From: an uncultured Bacteroidota bacterium
Lineage (GTDB): Bacteria > Bacteroidota > Bacteroidia > Chitinophagales > Chitinophagaceae
Direction of reading: 5' to 3'
NCBI GenBank assembly: GCA_903929195.1
Contig: CAIYTT010000164.1
Location: forward strand, 1-42,566
DNA: 42,566 nt
A program made the translations under genes and the position numbers. Shown here one piece after another: positions 1 to 9,458 of the stretch. Position 1 is the first letter of the stretch, and every line of letters starts with the position of its first letter. Under the pieces are notes generated by a model. It was not told where the DNA came from. It saw only the letters and a list, made by a program, of their open reading frames with translations, and ran no database searches.

Positions 1-2
1 AT

Positions 3-422
3 TATTTAGGAACAGACCAAAAGAAACAACAATATCTTGAAACCGAAAGGGAAGCCATGCGTGTTTATAAGCACGAATTATTTGAAATAGAATTGGAAGT
101 AGAAGAAAACAAGAAGGCATTAGAAGAAAATAAGATAGCTATAGAGGAAAAAAACAGAGCATTAGAAGAAAACAAAAAAGCATTAGAAGAAAATAAGATA
201 TCTATAGAAGAAAAAGATAGAATATTAGGAGAAAATAAGAAAGAAATTGAGGAAAAAGATACGATAATTGGAGAAAGAGTACAAGAATTAGAAGAAAAGC
301 AGAAGGAATTAGAGGAAAAAGATAAAGCATTGGAGGAAATCAAGAAAACAAATGAAGAAAAGGACAATGCATTACAAGATGCAGTAAATAGAATTGCAGA
401 ATTAGAAAGAAAATTAAAATAA
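3..422 (+). CDS. C-terminal part of a coiled-coil heptad-repeat protein (5' end outside window)
   Basis: The reading frame is open from the left edge, so the ATG at 57 may be internal and the gene probably begins outside the window. From about position 108 the protein is an almost perfect run of about 15 seven-residue units of the type ALEENKK / AIEEKNR / ELEEKQK, encoded by 21-bp near-identical tandem repeats, and it ends in a short RIAELERKLK tail. This predicts a long, highly charged, soluble coiled coil. The residues before it (QKKQQYLETEREAMRVYKHE) resemble the region that ends the nuclease domain of PD-(D/E)XK (Rpn-like) transposase-family proteins of Bacteroidota, which often run into a charged coiled tail; this is inference from a short stretch. 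No signal peptide or membrane segment is visible. Confidence 0.7.
   Translation, partial: YLGTDQKKQQYLETEREAMRVYKHELFEIELEVEENKKALEENKIAIEEKNRALEENKKALEENKISIEEKDRILGENKKEIEEKDTIIGERVQELEEKQKELEEKDKALEEIKKTNEEKDNALQDAVNRIAELERKLK
108..410 (+). repeat. 21-bp tandem repeat encoding heptads
   Basis: About 15 units of 21 bp, each coding one heptad (core AxEExxx). Several units are near-identical at the DNA level (gcattagaagaaaataagata occurs twice almost unchanged). Such arrays can change unit number by slippage without breaking the frame. Confidence 0.7.
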
Positions 423-840
423 ACTCATTAATAAACCACTTTTCTGAATTTCTAATATTTAAACAAGCTAATTTATTAAAAAATTAAATAAATCACTTTT
501 GTAAATTAGTATATATATATTGTTAAATTTATGTGCCTATTTGGCATTAATTTAATTTATTGCCTTACGAATATGCTGTTAATTAGCAATAACACATGTG
601 TATTATGTATATTTTTATTTTAACCATAAATTATATAAAACAATAAATAATTTATAATTGATTGAATATTAATTTGTCTATATTACAATATAATACTACT
701 TGGTATTTTATTGAAATTTGGATAAAAAAAAATCCAAACATTTTGTTAAAACATGATAAAAATCATTTCTACAGTGAGGTAATAATTTGTAAATTTGCAT
801 ATTAAATATTTTTAAAATAAAAAAAGATACATTTATCTTA
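423..840. other. AT-rich intergenic region, 418 bp
   Basis: No coding sequence could be supported here. A degenerate direct repeat around AATAAAYCACTTTT occurs near 429-441 and 487-500. A -7-like element and a small hairpin lie directly before the kinase gene and are listed separately. The rest is very AT-rich sequence without recognisable structure. Confidence 0.5.
790..797 (+). promoter_or_regulatory. possible -7 element (TAAATTTG) of the kinase gene
   Basis: TAAATTTG matches the Bacteroidota -7 consensus TAnnTTTG and lies 43 bp before the ATG. No TTG is found about 20 bp upstream, so only half of the promoter is supported. An inverted repeat (AAGATA, 4-nt loop, TATCTT; 824-839) abuts the start codon and could fold over the initiation site. 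Confidence 0.35.
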
Positions 841-3465
841 ATGAATAGAATGTTCCAAAATGAAGAATTAGCATTTTACGAATCCATTGTCAATTCGTCG
901 AATGATGCTATAATTGGTCTATCATTAGATGGAAAAATTACAGCTTGGAACAATAGTGCTGAATTGCTTTTTGATTATATGTATGATGAAATAATTGGCA
1001 AGCAAATTACAATACTCATTCCTGGAGAAAAAATACATGAAGAGGCACTAATATTAAATAGAATTAAAGCGGGTGAACACATAAAACATTATGAAACAAC
1101 AAGATTAAAAAAAGATGGCACTCATATATATATATCACTTACTGTATCGCCTATAATAAACATAGATGGTATTGTAATAGGTGCTTCAAAGATTGCAAGA
1201 GATATTTCTGAACGAAAAAAATCGGAAATGTTGCTTAAAATGTCTGAATTAAATTACAAACGTGTAGTTGAAAATATTATTGAAGGTTTGGTAATAAATG
1301 ACTTGAACGGCAAAATTATATTTGTAAATAATCAATTTCTAAAATTATTTGGTATTACAAGAGATGAACTAGAAAACATAGATTTAAAAAAATTTATACA
1401 GCCTGGACATTTTGAATTATTATTGAACAGAAGTAAAAGGAGAATTGCCGGTGAAGATATACCGAATGATTTTGAGTTTATATGTATTAGAAAAGATGGC
1501 GAAAAACGATGGATGGAATTGCGTGTTTCAAAAATAATTGAAGAAAATAAATTAGTAGGCATACAATCTACATTACGAGATATAACAGAAAAAAAAGATA
1601 CTGAAGAAAAAATAAAAAAAAGCCTTAAGGAAGTTGAAGATTATAAATATGCTCTATATCAGTCTTTTGTTGTTGCAATAACCGACACGAATGGCATTAT
1701 TAAATATGTAAATGATATTTTTTGTAAATTCTCTAAGTATAGTAAGGAAGAACTTATAGGGCAAACACATAATATTGTAAATTCGGGTTACCATACTAAA
1801 GAATTTTTTAAAGAACTTTGGGATACAATAACAGCAGGAAAAGTATGGAAAGGCGAAATAAAAAATAAAAATAAAGAAGGCAAATGTGGATGGTTAGATG
1901 CTGTGATAGTACCTTTTTTAGATAAAGATATGAAACCGTATCAATATTTATCAATTAGATATGATATTACAGAAAAAAAAGAAATTGAAGAAAAACTAAT
2001 AGAAAGCGAAAAAATTTATAAAACTATTACTGCTCATTTGCCGGGTGCAGTAATAACAATAATAAATAAAAATAGAGAAATAATTTTTGCCGAGGGAGAG
2101 GGTATTCATAAATTAGGATTAAATAAAACTGAAATAATTCATAGTAATTTAATTAAAGGTTTACCTGATAGTTTTAATAATAATATTATTAGTTTTAGAG
2201 AAAGAGCTTTTAATGGCGAAAAAGTATCGGAAATATTAAAAGTTAAAAACACCTATTTTCAAACTGATTATTTTCCTTTAAAAAATGATACCGGTGAAAT
2301 TTATGCAGTAATGTCTATAAATATTGATATTACAAACATCAAAAATGAAGAGTTTTTAAGACATAAAACAGAGGCTAATTTAAAAGCAATATTCGACCAT
2401 ACAGATATATGTTATTTATTACTTGATTTGAATAAGAACATAGTGTCTTTAAATAAACCTATGAATACATTTGCTACAGAGCACTTTGGTATAAAAGTTG
2501 AAATAGGGCAAAATGCTTTGGAAATGTTTGAATCTGTTAAAGATTTTATTAGTTCTCAACAGCAAACAGAACTAATAAATGCAATTAATACAACACTACT
2601 TGGCATAGATGTTAATTATGAACTCAACTTTAATGCAATAAATGAAAATATTAAGTGGTATAACGCACGTTTTCACCCTGTTATAAATGAGGAAAACTGC
2701 ACAATTGGTGCAATTATATCTTTGAGAGACATTACAATAAGAAAAAATTTAGAGTTAGAAGAAACAAAAATAAAAGAAGACCTTATTTTACGGAATCATG
2801 ATTTAGAACAATTTGCTTATATCGTATCTCATAATTTAAGGGCACCTGTAGCCAGCATTCTTGGCTTAACCAGTTTATTAACAGATGGTATTGTACCTGC
2901 AACAGATATGTTGGAAATAATTAATGGAATTCAAGAAACGAGCTATAAGTTAGATGAAGTAATTAAAGATATAAACAATATTATAAGTTTAAATAAAGAT
3001 ATTGCAGAAAAAAGAGAATTAATAAATTTTCCAAATTTAATTAATGATATTGTATTTACTATAAATAACAATTTCAATTATATAAAATTTACAGTAATAA
3101 CAAATTTTGAACAAAATGAGACAATAAACTCTATTCGTAGTTATTTCCATAGTATTTTTTATAATTTAATTTCTAATAGTATTAAGTATTGCAAACTTAA
3201 TATAGAACCCATAATAGAAATTACGAGTACTAAAAATGATAATTATGTTTTTATTGTTTTTAAAGATAATGGTATTGGTATCAATTTAAATAAGAATGGA
3301 CGTAAAATTTTTGGTTTATATAATAGATTCCATAATCATGTAGAAGGTAAGGGGATGGGGTTATTTATGGTAAAAAAACAAATAGAATTATTGGGTGGTT
3401 ACATAGAAATAAACAGCGAAGAAAATGTTGGTACTCAGTTTAAATTATGTTTTCCTATAAATTAG
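841..3465 (+). CDS. Multi-PAS sensor histidine kinase (cytoplasmic, five PAS-like domains)
   Basis: An 874-aa two-component sensor kinase. Five PAS-like sensor modules follow each other at roughly residues 10-130, 137-255, 268-390, 395-505 and 510-640; the first three end in the usual RDISERK / RDITEKK / YDITEKK linkers and the third resembles aerotaxis-type PAS (NSGYHTKEFFKELW). The transmitter follows: the phospho-acceptor His664 in VSHNLRAP, then an ATPase domain with an N box (SNSIKY), G1 box (DNGIGI, Asp809), F box (IFGLYNRF) and G2 box (GKGMGLFMVK). No transmembrane segment or signal peptide is present, so it should sense a cytoplasmic cue, possibly redox, oxygen or a ligand bound by one PAS domain. 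No response regulator is adjacent, so it is an orphan kinase. The ligand cannot be predicted. Confidence 0.95.
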   Translation: MNRMFQNEELAFYESIVNSSNDAIIGLSLDGKITAWNNSAELLFDYMYDEIIGKQITILIPGEKIHEEALILNRIKAGEHIKHYETTRLKKDGTHIYISLTVSPIINIDGIVIGASKIARDISERKKSEMLLKMSELNYKRVVENIIEGLVINDLNGKIIFVNNQFLKLFGITRDELENIDLKKFIQPGHFELLLNRSKRRIAGEDIPNDFEFICIRKDGEKRWMELRVSKIIEENKLVGIQSTLRDITEKKDTEEKIKKSLKEVEDYKYALYQSFVVAITDTNGIIKYVNDIFCKFSKYSKEELIGQTHNIVNSGYHTKEFFKELWDTITAGKVWKGEIKNKNKEGKCGWLDAVIVPFLDKDMKPYQYLSIRYDITEKKEIEEKLIESEKIYKTITAHLPGAVITIINKNREIIFAEGEGIHKLGLNKTEIIHSNLIKGLPDSFNNNIISFRERAFNGEKVSEILKVKNTYFQTDYFPLKNDTGEIYAVMSINIDITNIKNEEFLRHKTEANLKAIFDHTDICYLLLDLNKNIVSLNKPMNTFATEHFGIKVEIGQNALEMFESVKDFISSQQQTELINAINTTLLGIDVNYELNFNAINENIKWYNARFHPVINEENCTIGAIISLRDITIRKNLELEETKIKEDLILRNHDLEQFAYIVSHNLRAPVASILGLTSLLTDGIVPATDMLEIINGIQETSYKLDEVIKDINNIISLNKDIAEKRELINFPNLINDIVFTINNNFNYIKFTVITNFEQNETINSIRSYFHSIFYNLISNSIKYCKLNIEPIIEITSTKNDNYVFIVFKDNGIGINLNKNGRKIFGLYNRFHNHVEGKGMGLFMVKKQIELLGGYIEINSEENVGTQFKLCFPIN

Positions 3466-3744
3466 CAGGCATTTTGCTATATTCCCATCCTGTAATATTA
3501 TTTTTTTCAATGCTACACTCTATAAAATATTAAACAAACTTTTTTGATGTCTAATTGGTATTACTCCGAACCTTGCTATATTTTGTAACTGCTGTTTTAC
3601 TGCCAAATAAAAACGTATTGATTGGGCTGTGTAAATTTATCTAAAGAAATTGAAAACACTTTTTTATAAAAGAATCTAATTGGCTTAAGAATGTATAAAA
3701 TACAAAATAATATTGTGCTAGTAAATTGCATCCATTATGCTTCT

Positions 3745-4911
3745 TTACATATAATCATTTACATTTTTCAAATCATCAACAGTATTCACATTTAATAATT
3801 CTTCCGGGTTATTTGGCTCAATAATATGTGTGTTGTTGTTCATTAATACTTTTCGGGGGCAAGAAATACCTTGTGCCAAAAAAGAGAGTAAAATAGCATA
3901 GCTTTTAGGCTCCCATATTGTGATTAGTGGTTCCGGCATGCCATCATGCGGACTTTTAAAAGTTGTAGCAAGTGAAGAGCAATTACGATTATTGATTAGT
4001 AGTTCTATTGTATTTTTCTTTACCAAAGGTAAGTCGCATGCTACTATAAGCCAAGCCTTATCGGGTTGTTCTCTTAAGGCAGATAAAATAGCCCCGTAAG
4101 GACCTAAGCCCGTAAAAGAGTCCGGAATAATGGAATAGGACGAATCAATTTCATTTTTTTGTTCTTCTCGGCACGAAATATATGCGTTTTTGCAGCTTTG
4201 TTTTAGCAAATCTGCAATATAGTATCGTTGTTCTTTTCCATGCCAATTAATTTTGCTTTTATCTTTACCTAATCTTATACTTTTGCCACCTGCCAATATT
4301 AGCCCATTTAATTCCGGTTTTGCACTTAATAATTCATTCTTGAAAAAGCTGATAATTTTATCAATATCATTAAATTGAATAACCGGTATAGAATTATTTT
4401 CAGGTAATAACTCTTTAATAAAACTAAAAATATCGTTTTCAGTATCTTTTAGAAGTATTAATTTGATATTGTTTAATTGAGTAAATCTTTTTTGAAGTGA
4501 TGTTTTTTTCTTTTCGTCAATAACTACAATTTGTGCTTTTGCTTCGTGGTGATTACCATTTGCAAGTACAATATCGCAAGCATTGAATAATTCTTTGTTT
4601 TGAAATGAATTAAAAGTGGCATTATATTTTACTTGCTGATAATTTATACAGTTTAAAAAATCAATTTGAATGCCGGAATCAAATTTAGTTAGTGGTTCGG
4701 TTTTCTCATCTATATGTTTTGTGTCTATATATGCGCAACTATATTGCGACGATAATTCTTTGAATACTACTTGAGCTAAAGATTTAATATTCTCACAATT
4801 TGTTCCTACAATTGCCCATTCATTTCTTGCGTAGTTTCCAAGCGTAGGCTTCAAAATATCAGCATGCCTTTTATGTCCTTTTGAAGTCATGTTTGCCACC
4901 TGTTTTTTCAA
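3745..4911 (-). CDS. mobA: MobA-like molybdenum cofactor nucleotidyltransferase with N-terminal extension
   Basis: A 388-aa protein in two parts. Residues about 203-388 are a MobA-type NTP transferase domain: the nucleotide-binding signature LILAGGKSIRLGKDKS (204-219) and the metal-binding ACDLPLV (Asp293). This family transfers GMP (or another NMP) to molybdopterin to make the dinucleotide cofactor in the cytoplasm. Residues 1-200 form a separate domain that occupies the place of MobB but lacks a P-loop, so it is not an obvious GTPase; its role is unknown. The first ATG overlaps moaC by 41 bp; an internal ATG at 4890 (residue 8) would still overlap. Translational coupling with moaC and a shared promoter are likely. 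The family is clear; the substrate nucleotide is not shown by sequence. Confidence 0.85.
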   Translation of the reverse strand: MKKQVANMTSKGHKRHADILKPTLGNYARNEWAIVGTNCENIKSLAQVVFKELSSQYSCAYIDTKHIDEKTEPLTKFDSGIQIDFLNCINYQQVKYNATFNSFQNKELFNACDIVLANGNHHEAKAQIVVIDEKKKTSLQKRFTQLNNIKLILLKDTENDIFSFIKELLPENNSIPVIQFNDIDKIISFFKNELLSAKPELNGLILAGGKSIRLGKDKSKINWHGKEQRYYIADLLKQSCKNAYISCREEQKNEIDSSYSIIPDSFTGLGPYGAILSALREQPDKAWLIVACDLPLVKKNTIELLINNRNCSSLATTFKSPHDGMPEPLITIWEPKSYAILLSFLAQGISCPRKVLMNNNTHIIEPNNPEELLNVNTVDDLKNVNDYM

Positions 4912-5347
4912 TTAACTTAGTTTCCTTTATAACAATATCTTTGCTTAATGCCTTACACATATCATAAATAGTTAGGGCAGCAATAGTTGCACCAACTAAA
5001 GCTTCCATTTCTATACCTGTTTTTGCATGTATAGTTGTTGCACAATCTATTACTATTTCCTTTTGGTCATTAATATGTATATTTATTTTGCAACTATCTA
5101 AACCCAAAGGATGGCATAGCGGTATTAGCTCACCTGTTTTTTTTGCAGCCATTACGCCTGCTATAATTGCAGTTTGAAAAACAGCACCTTTTTTTGTATT
5201 TAAATTGTCAACTATCAATTGTTCTATCACCTCTTCAGGCATAACTATTATACTTCTTGCAATTGCAGTGCGGAGCGAGACTTGTTTTTCACTCACATCT
5301 ACCATTGTTGCTTGTCCTTTGTCATTAATGTGTGTAAAATCTTTCAT
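4871..5347 (-). CDS. moaC: MoaC, cyclic pyranopterin monophosphate synthase
   Basis: A 158-aa enzyme of the first part of molybdenum cofactor synthesis; with MoaA it turns GTP-derived 3',8-cyclo-7,8-dihydro-GTP into cyclic pyranopterin monophosphate. Family signatures are LIPLCHPL (Cys78-His79), TGIEMEALV (about 110-118) and the active-site pair in YDMCKA (Asp129, Lys132), and it ends with the usual TGGKHDFKR. The ATG at 5347 was chosen over one 13 codons upstream because family members start with a short M-x-x-x-THIN sequence, as here (MKDFTHIN). It overlaps the downstream mobA-like gene. No other Moco genes (moaA, moaE, moeA) are in the window. Confidence 0.95.
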   Translation of the reverse strand: MKDFTHINDKGQATMVDVSEKQVSLRTAIARSIIVMPEEVIEQLIVDNLNTKKGAVFQTAIIAGVMAAKKTGELIPLCHPLGLDSCKINIHINDQKEIVIDCATTIHAKTGIEMEALVGATIAALTIYDMCKALSKDIVIKETKLIEKTGGKHDFKRT

Positions 5348-5512
5348 TTGTATTGTAGTAATTAAAAAATTGTATGATTTGTACAAATAGATTAAAGGTC
5401 TAAAACGTATTTAACGTAAAATATCCGAAATATATTTTAGTATAAAAGTATAAACAAAAAATTTAAATAAATCTAATGAACAATGTATTAATTAGATTTC
5501 TTAATTAAATAA

Positions 5513-5544
5513 AAAAAGAGCTTTTCTCAAAGAAGGCTCTTTTT
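5513..5544 (-). terminator. Bidirectional intrinsic terminator
   Basis: AAAAAGAGC (5513-5521) pairs with GCTCTTTTT (5536-5544) around a 14-nt loop that can itself form TTCT/AGAA pairs. On the minus strand the stem is followed by seven T, on the plus strand by five. It lies 61 bp after the stop of the minus-strand DoxX relic, which explains why a terminator sits between two divergent genes. Confidence 0.65.
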
Positions 5545-5605
5545 AAAGCGGGGCAATACAAAGTACAAAACAAAAAAGGTTTGACTACTCAAAATTTTGT
5601 AATAA

Positions 5606-5824
5606 TTAATAGCCAAAAAGCTTTAGCAAGGTTACTACAGATGCTGAGATAAACAAAAATGATGGTAACATATTTTGTTTATACTCTTTCCTGTTAATGT
5701 GTATTATTACAGCACACAACATACCTATTGCCAATATAACGGCTGTTACTGTTGTAAGAAAAGGAGCAATATTTAATAACGCAGGTAGTACTTGTAAAAA
5801 ATTTTTAGTTTTATAATGAAAACT
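5606..5824 (-). pseudogene. DoxX-family membrane protein, C-terminal relic
   Basis: An open minus-strand frame of 72 codons without an acceptable start codon near its 5' end. It reads as two hydrophobic segments joined by a basic loop: LLNIAPFLTTVTAVILAIGM, then AVIIHINRKEYKQN, then LPSFLFISASVVTLLKLFGY. This order and the HxxRKEY loop match the last two membrane helices of small DoxX-like proteins (which normally have four helices and about 120 residues). The N-terminal half is missing: the sequence beyond 5824 is stop-rich. The terminator 61 bp downstream fits a former gene end. Recognition of the family is from memory of its C-terminal pattern and should be confirmed. Confidence 0.6.
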
Positions 5825-5924
5825 CTACTACCTAAATAGTACTTGAATTACTAAAAAACAAAGCGTGTCTTAAATAATAAAAAATATTATATCAGTAAAA
5901 AAAAACTTATTGTTTATTGGCTTG

Positions 5925-5944
5925 CTATACATAGGTTATCCACA
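5925..5944 (+). promoter_or_regulatory. NrdR-box-like palindrome overlapping region with a perfect DnaA box, upstream of nrdJ
   Basis: CTATACATAG (5925-5934) matches the core of the NrdR box (CwATATaTwG) at nine of ten positions, and TTATCCACA (5936-5944) is a perfect DnaA box. A second, weak NrdR-like site (CTATTTTTTT, 5957-5966) lies 32 bp further, centre to centre, the spacing typical of paired NrdR boxes. NrdR and DnaA are known regulators of ribonucleotide reductase genes in other bacteria; that they act here is inference. Confidence 0.4.
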
Positions 5945-6034
5945 CAGGGTTAATTTCTATTTTTTTCTGTGGCTGTTGTTTTAATTAATTTAGCTGTCCC
6001 ACAATAAAAAGAAAGCAAAAAAATCGTTTTATAT

Positions 6035-9000
6035 ATGAGTAGCAAATACAATAATAAAGGTCTTCAATTTGAAAGACATTATACCCGCAACAACATAAAC
6101 CCTTTCGACATGTTTGAGTACGATTACCGCACATCGGTAATACGTAACCCTAATGGCGAAAAGGTATTTGAAATGCACAATGTAGAAGTTCCTAAACATT
6201 GGTCGCAAATAGCTACCGATATACTTGCACAGAAATATTTCCGTAAAGCAGGCGTTCCACAACCTGACGGTAGTACAAGCAGCGAGACTTCCATTAAACA
6301 AGTTGCAGACAGAATGGCTAATTGTTGGCGTACTTGGGGCGAAAAATATGGTTATTTCACATCAGCAAACGATGCACAAATATTTTATGATGAATTAGTG
6401 TATAGTATTCTTATGCAAAGCTGTGCACCCAATAGCCCGCAATGGTTTAATACCGGTTTGTTTTCAAGCTATGGTATTGAGGGCAAGCCGCAAGGACACT
6501 ATTTTGTAAGTCCGGAAAGCGGAAGGCTGGAACGATCTAAAAATGCTTATGAACGGCCGCAGCCACACGCTTGTTTTATATTAAGTGTGGACGATGATTT
6601 GGTAAACGAAGGTGGTATTATGGATTTATGGGTACGCGAAGCACGTATATTTAAATATGGGTCGGGTGTGGGTACTAACTATAGTAATATACGTGCCGAG
6701 GGCGAGAAATTAAGCGGCGGTGGTACATCGAGCGGGCTAATGAGCTTTCTGAAAATAGGAGACCGAGCAGCAGGTGCTATTAAAAGTGGTGGTACTACTC
6801 GCCGTGCCGCTAAAATGGTTTGTTTAGATTTAGACCATCCCGAAGTAGAAAACTTTATTGACTGGAAGGTAGAAGAAGAAAAGAAAGTAGCAGCACTTAT
6901 TGCTGCCGGCTATCCGTCTGACTACGAAGGAGAGGCTTATAAAACCGTTTCAGGACAAAACTCTAATAATTCTGTTCGTATTCCTAATTCCTTCTTTCGT
7001 AAGTTAGACAATAATGAAGAATGGATTATGACTTCTCGCAGTACGGGGAAAACAATGAGAACAACATCGGCAAAGGCTCTTTGGGATAAAATAGCTTATG
7101 CTGCTTGGCGTTGTGCAGACCCGGGTACACAATACGATACCACAATTAACGAATGGCACACTTGCCCTAAAGGTGGTAAAATAAGAGCATCTAATCCTTG
7201 CTCTGAGTATATGTTTTTAGATAATACAGCTTGTAATTTGGCTTCCTTAAACCTACGCCAGTTTTATAATGAAGAAAGTGGAATGTTTAATGTGAAGGGT
7301 TTTGAATATATGGTGCGTTTATGGACAGTGGTATTAGAAATTTCGGTACTAATGGCGCAATTCCCTTCGCCCGAAGTAGCACAATTAAGTTATGATTATC
7401 GCACACTTGGTTTAGGCTTTGCTAATTTAGGCAGTTTACTTATGGTAAGCGGTATTGCTTACGACAGCGAACCTGCCCGTGCTATCGCCGGTTCTATAAG
7501 TGCAATTATGAATGGTGTGGCTTATAAAACATCGGCAGAAATGTCAAATGCATTAGGAACTTTTGCTAAATATGAAGAAAATAAAGAAGACATGATGCGT
7601 GTAATGCGGAATCATCGTGCTGCCGCCTATGATGCAATTGATGCCTACGAGGGTATAGAAATAAAACCTATGGGTATTAATGCTAAATATTGCCCGGATT
7701 ATTTATTAAAAGCTGCTACTAAAGCTTGGGATGATGCCGTGCAATATGGCGAGCAATACGGCTATCGTAATGCACAAGCAACAGTTATAGCCCCAACAGG
7801 TACCATTGGTTTGGTTATGGACTGCGATACTACCGGTGTAGAACCCGATTTTGCACTCGTAAAATTCAAGAAACTATCGGGTGGCGGGTATTTTAAAATC
7901 ATCAATCAATCGATACCCGCAGCATTAAAGAAATTAGGTTATAAAACCGAAGAAATAGATGCAATTGTAAAATATGCCAAAGGACATGGCACTTTTGCAG
8001 GTGCACCATATATAAATCACCAAACATTAAGCGAAAAAGGATTTATAGCGTCGGAGTTAAAGAAATTAGATACAGCGGTTGAAAGTGCATTTGAAATAGG
8101 TTTCGTATTTAATGTGCATAACCTTGGCGAAGAATGTATGCAACGTTTAGGTTTCACCCCTGAAAAATACCATGCTCCCGATTTCAATATGCTTTACGAA
8201 TTGGGCTTTAGCGATGCAGCCATAGAAGCTGCCAACGACTACGCCTGCGGTACAATGACCGTAGAAGGAGCACCACTGCTTAAAAACGAACATCTGTCGG
8301 TATTTGATTGTGCGAATACCTGTGGCAAAAAAGGAGTACGTTATATACATGCCATGGGGCATATACGCATGATGGGTGCTGTGCAACCGTTTATTAGCGG
8401 CGCTATATCTAAAACCATTAACCTACCTAACGATGCCAGTATAGAAGAAATTAAAGATTGCTATTACTTAAGCTGGCAATTAGGGTTAAAGGCTTGTGCG
8501 TTATACAGAGACGGGTCTAAATTGAGCCAACCGCTTAGTAACAAAAGCGATAAAAAGAAAAAAGAAGATACCAAGGAAGAAACCGCAAACGCAATTGCTT
8601 CAACTACCGAAGCACCTGTAAGCAGTATTGTTGATATGAGCAAACTTACGGTACAAGAATTGCTTGCAGAGGTAAACAGACGCGTGCAGGAAAGCCCTGA
8701 TACCCAACTTAAAAGAGAGCTAAGCCAAATAGTGGAACGCAAACAATTGCCGGCAAAGCGTAGAGGCTATACCATAAAAGGTAAAGTAGGCGGGCAGGCA
8801 CTGTTTTTACGCACAGGTGAATATAACGATGGTACGCTGGGCGAAATATTTATAGACATGGCTAAAGAAGGGGCTACCATGCGTAGCTTGCTTAACAGCT
8901 TTGCTATTGCTATATCTGTGGGCTTACAGTATGGTGTACCATTAGAAGAATATGTTGACAAATTTATTTTCAGTAGGTTTGAACCATCCGGAATGGTAGA

Positions 9001-9379
9001 ACACCCGAATATTAAAAATGCTACCTCTGTATTAGATTATATTTTCCGCTTATTGGCGTACGAGTATTTAGACCGTGAAGACCTAATACATGTACCCGAC
9101 CCGGAGAAAACATCTAAAAAATTGGAAATTGAGAATAAACAAAAAGAGCTGTCTCAAGTAAGAATAACACCGCCGCAAATAGCAGTACAAAAGCTAAAAT
9201 CACCTGTACACGAACCTGCTGAATTAGCCTTACACAGCAACACAAACAGCTTAGAAATGAAAAAATTGATGGGTACCAGTGCCGATGCACCCGTTTGCCG
9301 CCAGTGTGGCAACATAACCCTAAGAAACGGCACTTGTTACATGTGTCCTAATTGCGGCACAACTACGGGGTGTAGTTAG
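6035..9379 (+). CDS. nrdJ: Adenosylcobalamin-dependent (class II) ribonucleotide reductase
   Basis: A 1114-aa cytoplasmic enzyme that reduces ribonucleotides to deoxyribonucleotides using coenzyme B12 for radical generation, so it works with or without oxygen. Visible residues: the redox Cys180 in HACFIL, the catalytic signature NPCSE with Asn387, thiyl Cys389 and Glu391, and the partner Cys400 in ACNLASLNL; the 389/400 spacing equals that of characterised class II enzymes. Further family blocks are [28 protein letters not shown] and a C-terminal TSCPD-type domain (about 915-1015: [20 protein letters not shown] onward). The C-terminus is a Cys-rich tail (CRQCG...CPNCG...GCS) thought to shuttle electrons to the active site. 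No intein is seen. It is alone in its transcription unit; possible NrdR and DnaA sites lie about 100 bp upstream. Confidence 0.96.
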   Translation: MSSKYNNKGLQFERHYTRNNINPFDMFEYDYRTSVIRNPNGEKVFEMHNVEVPKHWSQIATDILAQKYFRKAGVPQPDGSTSSETSIKQVADRMANCWRTWGEKYGYFTSANDAQIFYDELVYSILMQSCAPNSPQWFNTGLFSSYGIEGKPQGHYFVSPESGRLERSKNAYERPQPHACFILSVDDDLVNEGGIMDLWVREARIFKYGSGVGTNYSNIRAEGEKLSGGGTSSGLMSFLKIGDRAAGAIKSGGTTRRAAKMVCLDLDHPEVENFIDWKVEEEKKVAALIAAGYPSDYEGEAYKTVSGQNSNNSVRIPNSFFRKLDNNEEWIMTSRSTGKTMRTTSAKALWDKIAYAAWRCADPGTQYDTTINEWHTCPKGGKIRASNPCSEYMFLDNTACNLASLNLRQFYNEESGMFNVKGFEYMVRLWTVVLEISVLMAQFPSPEVAQLSYDYRTLGLGFANLGSLLMVSGIAYDSEPARAIAGSISAIMNGVAYKTSAEMSNALGTFAKYEENKEDMMRVMRNHRAAAYDAIDAYEGIEIKPMGINAKYCPDYLLKAATKAWDDAVQYGEQYGYRNAQATVIAPTGTIGLVMDCDTTGVEPDFALVKFKKLSGGGYFKIINQSIPAALKKLGYKTEEIDAIVKYAKGHGTFAGAPYINHQTLSEKGFIASELKKLDTAVESAFEIGFVFNVHNLGEECMQRLGFTPEKYHAPDFNMLYELGFSDAAIEAANDYACGTMTVEGAPLLKNEHLSVFDCANTCGKKGVRYIHAMGHIRMMGAVQPFISGAISKTINLPNDASIEEIKDCYYLSWQLGLKACALYRDGSKLSQPLSNKSDKKKKEDTKEETANAIASTTEAPVSSIVDMSKLTVQELLAEVNRRVQESPDTQLKRELSQIVERKQLPAKRRGYTIKGKVGGQALFLRTGEYNDGTLGEIFIDMAKEGATMRSLLNSFAIAISVGLQYGVPLEEYVDKFIFSRFEPSGMVEHPNIKNATSVLDYIFRLLAYEYLDREDLIHVPDPEKTSKKLEIENKQKELSQVRITPPQIAVQKLKSPVHEPAELALHSNTNSLEMKKLMGTSADAPVCRQCGNITLRNGTCYMCPNCGTTTGCS

Positions 9380-9413
9380 GGGAGGATTTTTATAAGTATT
9401 GGATATATATTTG

Positions 9414-9440
9414 TAGGGGCTGGAGGTTTTTCAGCCCCTA
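9414..9440 (+). terminator. Hairpin after nrdJ, probable terminator
   Basis: TAGGGGCTG (9414-9422) pairs perfectly with CAGCCCCTA (9432-9440) around a 9-nt loop, 35 bp after the nrdJ stop. There is no clear T run afterwards, so it could also serve as a shared barrier between nrdJ and the convergent transposase, or belong to a repeat. The IS element begins directly behind it. Confidence 0.5.
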
Positions 9441-9458
9441 TGTTGTTGAACCATGTAA

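Larger units (their letters stand above)
5387..6034. other. Intergenic region between moaC and nrdJ, 648 bp
   Basis: This divergent region is not empty. It holds a bidirectional terminator-like hairpin (5513-5544), a minus-strand relic of a DoxX-family gene (5606-5824), a perfect DnaA-box sequence (5936-5944) and an NrdR-box-like palindrome (5925-5934), all listed separately. The remaining parts are AT-rich and show no further structure. Confidence 0.6.

Noticed and set aside
65-367. Minus-strand Ser/Phe-rich frame of 100 codons
   Set aside because: It is the mirror of the Glu/Lys heptad array and has no features of a real protein.
3549-3564. 16-bp match (GTCTAATTGGTATTAC) to 10518-10533 near the right end of the IS630 element
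   Set aside because: It could be a solo IS end, but in AT-rich DNA of this length one such match by chance is not unlikely and the flanks do not match.
5936-5944. Perfect DnaA box as part of a replication origin
   Set aside because: A single box, without further DnaA boxes, AT-rich unwinding array or dnaA/dnaN neighbours, does not support an origin.
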